NCBI GenBank assembly: GCA_017992505.1
Contig: JAGOON010000004.1
Coordinates: 1 to 38,032, forward strand
From: Minisyncoccota bacterium
Lineage (GTDB): Bacteria; Patescibacteriota; Minisyncoccia; Phycocordibacterales; UBA918
Reading direction: 5' to 3'
Length of the DNA stretch: 38,032 nt
Shown: in pieces, positions 32,488 through 38,032 of the stretch
How the letters are laid out: each line of letters starts with the position of its first letter
How positions within the stretch are numbered: the first letter of the stretch is position 1
Made by a program: the position numbers and the translations under genes
Notes under the pieces: generated by a model
The model's database searches: none
The model's input: the letters and a program-made list of their open reading frames with translations, nothing else
What the model was told of the DNA's origin: nothing

Positions 32488-33721
32488 AGCGGTTGATGAT
32501 TACCTGACAAAAGATGGGATTCATTTCGACCAAGAAGGCGTTACGCTTCATCTGCTCACACGCCAACAGTGTTGACCCGCTCCCTCCAAACAGATCTAGA
32601 ACATTGTGTCCAATCTTGGTACAACGACTGAGTGGTCGTTCATGCAAAGTGATTGGCTTCTGGGTTGGATGCTCATACGCATCACCTGCCACACGCTTGG
32701 CTAGCCAGATATCAATCATGTCGTTGATGTCATCTGCGGTAGCGTTACCAGTTCCAACTTCAGGATTTAGAATCTCATGGAACTTCTTATGTTTATCTGA
32801 GAGATACGGCTTGCCAGTTATTCCGTAGACGCACGGTTCGTAGCATTTATTGAAGGCAATCTTCGGAGTCGGATTGATACCGTTCTTCACCCAGAGTGCT
32901 GTTCGCTTATAAGCGATACCGAGTTCCTCATACAGGTTCTGGAGCATACCGACATATTTCTGGTCGCAGTACCAAAAGTGGTGAGCATCCTTCTCGCTAA
33001 CCGACAACGCACTTTGCATGACGGACTTGAGGAAGATGCGGAATTCAGTGTTTGTTTTCTTGTCATCAACCGTTCCGCCATAGTTGGCGTTGCCTCCGAC
33101 ACCTTTGTTGTAGTTGAGGGAGATGTTGTATGGCGGGTCACAGTAGACGGTCTGAATTTTCTGTTCACCGAGGAGTCGAGCGACAACATCTTTATCAGTG
33201 CTATCACCACAAACAAGGCGGTGATTCCCGAGAGCGAACATATCGCCAGTTTTAATGTCGGTCTTCTCAGCTTCCTTGACCGCTTTTTCTTCATTAAATT
33301 CGTCGTCTTGCAGTTCCAGTACATCATCCCAGATATCGGAGAGGTCGCCATCATCGAAGCCGATATCCAAAAGGAACGAGGTGTCGAAGCTCTTCAGGAG
33401 TTCGTAGTCCCACGAGCCTGTGTTGCGATTGGAACGCAGAAGATACTCCTCAAACTCTGACTTTGTGAGCAAGCGATTCGGGACACGGACTTCGATTTCT
33501 TCTTGCCCACGACCGAGTGCCTGCATAATCTTCAGTCGAGCGTGTCCTGCCACTACAGTATTGTCTGTATTGATAGCGGGAATCTCGACAAGATTAAATT
33601 TAGTAATACTTGCCTCAAGGTCACGGCGTTGCTTATCGGAAAGCGTACGCGGATTCTTCTCGTAGGGGATGAGGTCGTCAACGCGACGACTCTCGGTGTG
33701 CCATGTAAGTTTGGCTGACAT
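32447..33721 (-). CDS. ParB-like N-terminal domain fused to a DNA methyltransferase
   Basis: 424 aa. The N-terminus (about 10-110) is ParB/sulfiredoxin-like: VDDLIPYEKNPRTLSDKQ and VAGHARLKIMQALG. An acidic linker (about 120-160) follows. The methylase domain has VYCDPPYNIS (motif IV) before LDLFGGSGSTLLACE (motif I), beta-class. This fused architecture is common in phages and prophages, next to terminase genes. It would methylate adenine-N6 or cytosine-N4. The second methylase is immediately downstream and overlapping, and is not a close copy (different spacing and insert). Confidence 0.9.
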   Translation of the reverse strand: MSAKLTWHTESRRVDDLIPYEKNPRTLSDKQRRDLEASITKFNLVEIPAINTDNTVVAGHARLKIMQALGRGQEEIEVRVPNRLLTKSEFEEYLLRSNRNTGSWDYELLKSFDTSFLLDIGFDDGDLSDIWDDVLELQDDEFNEEKAVKEAEKTDIKTGDMFALGNHRLVCGDSTDKDVVARLLGEQKIQTVYCDPPYNISLNYNKGVGGNANYGGTVDDKKTNTEFRIFLKSVMQSALSVSEKDAHHFWYCDQKYVGMLQNLYEELGIAYKRTALWVKNGINPTPKIAFNKCYEPCVYGITGKPYLSDKHKKFHEILNPEVGTGNATADDINDMIDIWLAKRVAGDAYEHPTQKPITLHERPLSRCTKIGHNVLDLFGGSGSTLLACEQMKRNAFLVEMNPIFCQVIINRYEKFSGTKAVSLN

Positions 33722-33780
33722 AAAGTGTATAGAGGCTTGTTAGCTTCCTCTACACACCTCTGCTGAGATTTCAGTAGTGT

Positions 33781-34500
33781 CTAGTCATCAGAATAAATGT
33801 CGAGGTGTTGGTGTCCTGATGGGCGGAGTTCGCCGTCACCACGTAGAACTGGTTCAGGTCGAAGTCTAAACTTTGGTCGGTATCCTTGCTCTGGTGTGTA
33901 TTTTTCAAACGGCTCTTCTTGAATACCAAAAGCGAGACGGAGCGACATGGAGAGGCTACTCTTTTGCTTTTCAACTACGTTCTCATCCTTGCACTGAAAT
34001 ACATCCTTCAAGTGTCCTTTGGTCAGTACAACCTTTTTATCACTTACATACTCTTCTGCCATCGCCAGCATTTCCAACAGCAACCAGAGCTTATTGGGTG
34101 AGTTCATTTCTGTATTGCCCCGAGCAAACCCCAACTGCTCGTGACTGAAGACTCCCATTTTAGTGTCTTTATACTGCACTTCCACATCCTGACTATTCTT
34201 GAAAGTGATGGTGATGTCCGACCACTTTGCATCCGCAGGAAACTTTACCTTTGGCTCCATAAACAGCACGTCCTTCTTGTTCTTCGGCTTCTTCACTTGT
34301 ACCGTTGCCTTTTCTGGTAATTCTACTTCTTCAACCGTTGTCTCAGCTGTGCCGTATACGTCTTGATAGATCTTGTTCACTTCAGCAATAAAGCGGAGAG
34401 TGGGCATGATTGGCTCAAGGCTCTTGCGTACTTGGTCCTCAATTTTCTTCCTCTGTGTGAGAGCGTCACGGAGGAGGGAGAGTGTGTAATCGTTGTTCAT
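33781..34500 (-). CDS. Unknown protein, first gene of the methyltransferase module (239 aa)
   Basis: Soluble, 239 aa. The N-terminus (1-50) is helical; residues 80-140 look like an alpha/beta unit (SDITITFKNSQDVEVQYKDT); 140-215 are helical (NKLWLLLEMLAMAEEYVSDK, then SSLSMSLRLAFGIQEEPFEK), compatible with a winged-helix-like DNA-binding region; the tail is basic and Pro-rich. I do not recognise the family. A TATAAT box (complement of 34509-34514) precedes the start. A regulatory or phage-derived role is inferred from context only. Confidence 0.65.
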   Translation of the reverse strand: MNNDYTLSLLRDALTQRKKIEDQVRKSLEPIMPTLRFIAEVNKIYQDVYGTAETTVEEVELPEKATVQVKKPKNKKDVLFMEPKVKFPADAKWSDITITFKNSQDVEVQYKDTKMGVFSHEQLGFARGNTEMNSPNKLWLLLEMLAMAEEYVSDKKVVLTKGHLKDVFQCKDENVVEKQKSSLSMSLRLAFGIQEEPFEKYTPEQGYRPKFRLRPEPVLRGDGELRPSGHQHLDIYSDD

Positions 34501-34508
34501 ATACCTCT

Positions 34509-34559
34509 ATTATACTAAATTGCATTTCTGACTAGCGATTTCTGACATTTCAAATGCAA
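34509..34559 (-). promoter_or_regulatory. Promoter box and inverted repeat upstream of the methyltransferase module
   Basis: TATAAT on the minus strand (34509-34514), followed upstream by the inverted repeat TTGCATTT (34520-34527) / AAATGCAA (34552-34559), which covers the expected -35 region and could be an operator. Confidence 0.4.
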
Positions 34560-34742
34560 TACCCTTATTTTGAGCCTTGTAATGCAAAATCCCAGAAATG
34601 CCCTTGGGGTGTACGATATGTCAGATTTTCACATTTAAATGACCCTACTGAGAGGCTTCAATTTCAGAAGCGAAGATTCGCCAAGAAACGCTTACGGTGC
34701 TTGATGGCTACAATTCCGAGACTGAGAGGGGGCACAGACATT

Positions 34743-34770
34743 AGAAAAGCCGGCTTTTGCCGGCTTTTCT
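34743..34770. terminator. Terminator of the 34779-35582 gene
   Basis: AGAAAAGCCGGC-TTTT-GCCGGCTTTTCT, a perfect 12-bp stem, eight bases after the minus-strand stop. The rest of the 34560-34742 gap shows no convincing gene. Confidence 0.85.
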
Positions 34771-34778
34771 AATTCTCT

Positions 34779-35582
34779 CTATTGAACTAACTTGATCTCT
34801 TTCGTTTCTATAAAAGTGGTATCTGGCCATACTCCTTTTGAATATCTTTCAAAAATGAGAGTCTGTGTATTTAATCCCGTCCAGGAAAGCTTGCCGAAAC
34901 ACCCCAGCTCACAACCTTTTGCCAGTTGTACACTGGGGTCATTTTCTTCATACAAGACTGTTTTTATGTTTTTAACATAATCATACAAAACAAGTTTTGT
35001 TGCCTCATTAGCATCTCCTTCAATGGATGCGAGTCTTGCTTCGTTATTTTCACTTAACACCCACATCTCTGGCCCAGTAACCCCAGGTTCTGGACCTTCA
35101 CTAATTTCTCTAACTATTTCGTGAGTTGAATCTTTAACGAGGAAAGCTCTAATGTAATTACTTGGCAGAATGTCCATAGAGATGGATGCTACAACATGTA
35201 CATGCTCTTTATCTACTCTAGTGACAGTGATAGGCATACCTTCACCGATTGATGGTATTTTTAAAAATGTTGTTATAGATTTTTCAAAATCTATATACTC
35301 GCTTGAGGGGTTTGTTAACTCTATGGTTTTTCCAAGTGGAAAGGTAGTGTTGTTAGAAACTGCTGAACTTGTGGCTTGGTTTACTAAAAATTTTTGAACA
35401 TTAGTTTCTGCGACCTGGGATGTTTCAACTGGTGCTACATGATACCCGACTAAACCTCCAATGAAGGGCATTGTAACAAACAGAAATAGTGCGAAATACT
35501 TTGATAAGGTGGTAACCTCAAAAACTGGATGTTTTTTACTTATAATTTCAGGAGTTACTTGATTTTCTAATTCAGGATTCAT
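34779..35582 (-). CDS. Membrane-anchored protein of unknown function (267 aa)
   Basis: A cytoplasmic N-terminus (about 1-27) is followed by one membrane helix (YFALFLFVTMPFIGGLVGYH) and an extracytoplasmic domain of about 215 residues, predicted beta-rich, with one Cys pair (CELGC, near 243-247) that could be a substrate of the island's Dsb proteins. No catalytic motif recognised. Single gene with its own terminator, nearest to the right end of the island. Confidence 0.65.
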   Translation of the reverse strand: MNPELENQVTPEIISKKHPVFEVTTLSKYFALFLFVTMPFIGGLVGYHVAPVETSQVAETNVQKFLVNQATSSAVSNNTTFPLGKTIELTNPSSEYIDFEKSITTFLKIPSIGEGMPITVTRVDKEHVHVVASISMDILPSNYIRAFLVKDSTHEIVREISEGPEPGVTGPEMWVLSENNEARLASIEGDANEATKLVLYDYVKNIKTVLYEENDPSVQLAKGCELGCFGKLSWTGLNTQTLIFERYSKGVWPDTTFIETKEIKLVQ

Positions 35583-35635
35583 AAAGAAATTGTATCACTA
35601 TCAGTTAGTAAAGTTCGAACATCGTTGAATAGGGT

Positions 35636-35733
35636 GCACAGCCAACATGAAAAGCCGTCCCATTAGGGATGGCTTTTCTGTTGTTGCTGTGCGGAGTGAA
35701 GAAAGTGCCCTGCGGCACTTTCGTGAAGAATCG
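35636..35733. other. Hairpin-rich region at the right end of the island
   Basis: The 309-base gap between 35582 and 35892 has no credible gene. It contains an outer stem GCACAGC (35636-35642) / GCTGTGC (35686-35692) around a terminator-like AAAAGCC...GGCTTTT hairpin (35650-35677), and then GAAAGTGCC/GGCACTTTC (35701-35722). GAAGAATCG at 35725-35733 is an inverted copy of part of the att repeat. Confidence 0.5.
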
Positions 35734-35830
35734 AAAGCCACAGTCATACCGTAAGGCGAACGAGGCGGGGTCGAGAACACTTAGTATATCTGGAGTTGAA
35801 GACGAACAAATATACTTAGTGATTCGTGAC

Positions 35831-35849
35831 CGATTCTTCTCACCCGCAC
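35831..35849 (+). repeat. attR-like direct repeat of the tRNA-Gly 3' end
   Basis: Exact copy of the 19 bases at 17255-17273. No other part of a tRNA is present here. It is immediately followed by a strong symmetric terminator, as would fit the original 3' side of the tRNA gene. Confidence 0.85.
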
Positions 35850-35850
35850 T

Positions 35851-35886
35851 AAAACAAAAAGAGCCTATATAGGCTCTTTTTGTTTT
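35851..35886. terminator. Bidirectional terminator, probably the original tRNA-Gly terminator
   Basis: An 18-base arm AAAACAAAAAGAGCCTAT and its exact complement with no spacer. It also serves mscS, whose stop is at 35892 on the minus strand. Confidence 0.85.
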
Positions 35887-35891
35887 TTCTG

Positions 35892-36752
35892 TCATTTCTT
35901 CTTCGCTTTCCTTAACTTCCCCTCTTTCACAATATGAATGTTGTGATGTGGATATGGAATGGTAATACCAGCGCCATCAAGTGCTTCTTTGCATGTTTCG
36001 GTGAGTAAAAAGAAGTATTTTTGTTCGAAGCCTGGCTTATCAACCCAAATCCGTACCAAGAGCTCCACACCGTGTTCCCCGAGTTTATTAACCACCACGG
36101 TTGGCTCTGGCTTTTTGAGTACACCCTTTACTTTTTTAATTGATTCAAGGAGTGCCTCACGAGCAATTTCCACCGATTCGTCATATGGAATATGTACGTG
36201 TGCAGTAATGCGAAGCGTTCCCTCTTCTGAGTAATTGGTGACAGGGGAGCTCGTCACAAGTGAATTAGGTACGCTGATGTATGTATTATCGAGTGTACGA
36301 ATCTTGGTCGTACGAAGAGAGATGCTCACGACTTCCCCGTAATGATCTGCCACTCTCACCCAATCCCCCGCCGAATATAGTCTATCGACAAAAATACCGA
36401 AACCAGAAAAGATGTTAGCGATGGTCTGCTGGGCAGCAAATCCAACTGCAATACCTAAGACACCGATACCAGCGACCGCTGCGGTCACATTGATACCAAG
36501 CTTACTCAACACTAAAATAAGTCCAACAATAATGACAACTCCTCGATATAGCGACCGCACACTAATTTGTATGAGTGACTCCTGCATCGTCGTCTTGCGG
36601 AGTGTAGCTTCGAAAATGCGCGCCGTAATTATGTAGAAAATAATGACGAGGAAAATCGTAATGAACGCCGAAAACAAATTTGGAACAAATGAAACCAAAA
36701 GCTCATCTGCTGACATTTCACTCAGTCCAATATGTGAAAGAAGGTACTCCAT
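35892..36752 (-). CDS. mscS: Small-conductance mechanosensitive channel (MscS family)
   Basis: 286 aa from ATG 36752. The frame opens at 36797, but a TATACT box (in the GTTTGTATACTTAG stretch) lies inside those extra codons, so the inner start is preferred. Three membrane helices (about 20-130), the pore helix GVLGIAVGFAAQQTIANIFS then GF, beta domain and C-terminal alpha/beta domain ending in ITIPYPHHNIHIV. Releases solutes on hypo-osmotic shock. Backbone gene just outside the island. Confidence 0.94.
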   Translation of the reverse strand: MEYLLSHIGLSEMSADELLVSFVPNLFSAFITIFLVIIFYIITARIFEATLRKTTMQESLIQISVRSLYRGVVIIVGLILVLSKLGINVTAAVAGIGVLGIAVGFAAQQTIANIFSGFGIFVDRLYSAGDWVRVADHYGEVVSISLRTTKIRTLDNTYISVPNSLVTSSPVTNYSEEGTLRITAHVHIPYDESVEIAREALLESIKKVKGVLKKPEPTVVVNKLGEHGVELLVRIWVDKPGFEQKYFFLLTETCKEALDGAGITIPYPHHNIHIVKEGKLRKAKKK

Positions 36753-36816
36753 ACGTTTAACTCTAAGTATACAAACAAATTCTAAATTCGTGGACAATTG
36801 TCTGCGGACAAAATGA

Positions 36817-36822
36817 TATACT
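36817..36822 (+). promoter_or_regulatory. -10 box for a leaderless protease transcript
   Basis: TATACT ends seven bases before the ATG at 36829, so transcription should begin at or next to the start codon. A GACAATTGTC palindrome (36793-36802) lies upstream. Confidence 0.5.
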
Positions 36823-36828
36823 GCTTAT

Positions 36829-37911
36829 ATGAGTATTTTTGTTGATGCAATTATCTTTATTCTGACCTCGTATCTCGCCTTTACGAATACGTTGGCAACT
36901 TTAATTTCAGATATTCTTCCAAACGAAGAACCTGTGACTCTCTCCGAAGAAGTTGAGGCGAACATGGTTGAATTACCGAGTATTTTGAAACAATCTATTC
37001 CTGACATTCTCTTACGAAACAGTGACTATCAAAATGCAGCTCTTGGTGCAGCGGTGGGATTAACTGGCACTACCGCAAATGATCCAATCGAAGCACTTGT
37101 TAATATCTTTTGTACGTTTAAAACTAAGGACTACATTAGAACAACAACGGGAAGTGGGTTTTTCATTGATCCTGACGGGGTCATTATGACAAATGCACAC
37201 ATTGCACAATTCCTTCTCCTTGAAAAAACTGATTCTTTCGGGCAAGCTCAGTGTATTGTACGGACTGGTAGTCCAGCCGCTTCAAAATACACCGCCGATC
37301 TTCTCTATCTACCCCCAACGTGGATCCAGGAAAATGCTGAACTTATCAATGACAGCGCTCCTATGGGCACAGGAGAGCGAGACTACGCTCTTTTATATGT
37401 GAGTGGCACTGTCGATAACGAACCGCTCCCAGCGGTATTCCCTGCCCTTAGCTTTGACAGTGATTTACTTCCCGTCTCTACTAAAGACGCCTCTGTTACT
37501 GCAGCAGGATATCCTGCACATGACTTAATAGAAAATGGCGCAAGTACCGACTTACTCGCACGCAAGGCAATTACTTCAATCTCTGAACTATACACTTTTG
37601 GTTCCAACTATGCTGATGTCTTTTCAGTCCGTGGGAGCGCTATTGGTGCAGAAGGTTCTTCAGGTGGCCCGATTATTAACGAGGATGGTGAGGTGATCGG
37701 AATGATTGCTACTCGAGGTGATGATGACACTGACGGTGCTGGAAGCTTGCGCGCAATTACCCTTTCTCACGTTAACCGCACTATCAAAGAAGAGACTGGT
37801 TTTAGTTTAGCAGAAAACCTTAATGGCAATCTTTCATATCGATCCGAAATTTTTGCAAACACCATGACGCCGTTTCTCATAGAACTCCTTGAGGACGGAC
37901 GAGACTCATAA
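36829..37911 (+). CDS. Membrane-anchored trypsin-like serine protease
   Basis: 360 aa. N-terminal signal or anchor (about 3-27), then a linker of about 70 residues and a trypsin-like (S1C/Trypsin_2) domain. Catalytic triad: His124 in MTNAHIAQ, Asp185 in GERDYALLYV, Ser278 in AEGSSGGPI. No PDZ domain follows; the C-terminal 60 residues are helical. It acts outside the cytoplasm, DegP-like in fold but lacking the PDZ module, probably in envelope protein quality control or processing of surface proteins. A likely leaderless mRNA. Convergent with the partial gene at the window end. Confidence 0.88.
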   Translation: MSIFVDAIIFILTSYLAFTNTLATLISDILPNEEPVTLSEEVEANMVELPSILKQSIPDILLRNSDYQNAALGAAVGLTGTTANDPIEALVNIFCTFKTKDYIRTTTGSGFFIDPDGVIMTNAHIAQFLLLEKTDSFGQAQCIVRTGSPAASKYTADLLYLPPTWIQENAELINDSAPMGTGERDYALLYVSGTVDNEPLPAVFPALSFDSDLLPVSTKDASVTAAGYPAHDLIENGASTDLLARKAITSISELYTFGSNYADVFSVRGSAIGAEGSSGGPIINEDGEVIGMIATRGDDDTDGAGSLRAITLSHVNRTIKEETGFSLAENLNGNLSYRSEIFANTMTPFLIELLEDGRDS

Positions 37912-37917
37912 AACAAA

Positions 37918-37946
37918 AGGCGCGCCGTGAGGGCGCGCCTGTTTTT
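37918..37946. terminator. Terminator of the protease gene
   Basis: AGGCGCGCC, five-base loop, GGCGCGCCT followed by GTTTTT. Confidence 0.88.
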
Positions 37947-37954
37947 ATAGAGAA

Positions 37955-38032
37955 TCAGTGACTGGTTTCCGAAACGACTCCGTTTTTTGATTTGGTACTG
38001 GCAGGTTCCAAATCAAATGTATCAGACTCCGC
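37955..38032 (-). CDS. C-terminal end of a gene entering from the right (partial)
   Basis: On the minus strand an open frame runs from the window edge to TGA at 37955-37957, giving 25 residues ending STKSKNGVVSETSH. The polar, low-complexity tail and the position just before a terminator fit the end of a gene. Too short to identify. Confidence 0.4.
   Translation of the reverse strand, partial: AESDTFDLEPASTKSKNGVVSETSH

Larger units (their letters stand above)
17255..35849. mobile_element. tRNA-Gly-integrated genomic island, about 18.6 kb
   Basis: The segment is bounded by the 19-bp tRNA-Gly 3'-end repeats. It carries a serine recombinase, a toxin-antitoxin/defence-like pair, phage-like methyltransferases, metal transport and disulfide genes. 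Outside it on both sides lie core genes (HU, rny; mscS, protease). No tyrosine integrase, replication or conjugation gene is recognised. The serine recombinase sits in the middle, not at an end, so the element may be composite or have lost its original integrase. Confidence 0.75.

Noticed and set aside
17286-34658. 15-base match CCTACTGAGAGGCTT at 17286-17300 and 34644-34658
   Set aside because: Both copies are non-coding and inside the island, but a 15-base match is expected about once by chance in a window of this size.
34554-34772. 72-codon plus-strand frame
   Set aside because: It runs through the terminator at 34743, has no ribosome site and shows no protein-like pattern.
35605-35895. 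96-codon minus-strand frame over the attR region
   Set aside because: It spans the att repeat, several hairpins and a terminator. Low coding character and no ribosome site.
1-38032. CRISPR array, rRNA, reverse transcriptase or replication origin
   Set aside because: No regularly spaced repeats, rRNA-like sequence, RT motif or DnaA-box cluster was seen.

Overview
The window looks like the chromosome of a Candidate Phyla Radiation bacterium (Patescibacteria, most like a Parcubacteria/Paceibacteria lineage). This rests on the gene set and style: type IV pilus genes with many single-pass prepilins, a trigger factor without a PPIase domain, RNase Y, stand-alone ClpP, HU, short secreted or membrane-anchored proteins of unknown function, and compact genes separated by strong hairpin terminators. 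TGA is used as a stop (for example in ATGA start/stop overlaps), so this is not a recoded Gracilibacteria/Absconditabacteria genome.

Layout. 1-6454 (minus): a type IV pilus operon, transcribed pilB, pilC, then three prepilin-like genes, the last cut by the window edge. 6545-17072: ordinary housekeeping genes (nusA, ppa, tig, a Nudix gene, clpP, rny, a prephenate-dehydratase-like gene, HU), with several small genes: 6601-6774, 10529-10744, 13344-13475 and 15268-15447. 17202-17272: a tRNA-Gly(TCC) preceded by a structured leader. 35892-38032: the conserved backbone resumes with mscS and a trypsin-like membrane protease.

Between these lies an island of about 18.6 kb. A 19-bp exact direct repeat, equal to the 3' end of tRNA-Gly, occurs at 17255-17273 and again at 35831-35849. 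This is the footprint of an element integrated in the tRNA gene. The island carries (a) metal homeostasis: mntH, an MntR/DtxR-like regulator and a Zn/Cd-type P1B ATPase whose phosphorylation motif reads DKTRT; (b) an extracytoplasmic disulfide cassette: two membrane-anchored DsbA-like proteins, a DsbB fused to a SurA-like domain, a GCAACG membrane protein and DUF305; (c) a serine recombinase; (d) a divergent AAA-ATPase/subtilase pair matching the IetAS toxin-antitoxin/defence architecture; (e) an intergenic element with two GAAA-tetraloop hairpins and several long-range pairings; (f) a phage-like module of two DNA methyltransferases (one with a ParB-like N-terminus), a terminase-small-subunit-like HTH protein and an unknown protein.

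The strongest candidates for something new are the structured element at 30543-30767 beside the IetAS pair, the DsbB-SurA fusion cassette, and the tandem hairpins upstream of tRNA-Gly. All functional calls come from reading translated motifs; no database search was made.
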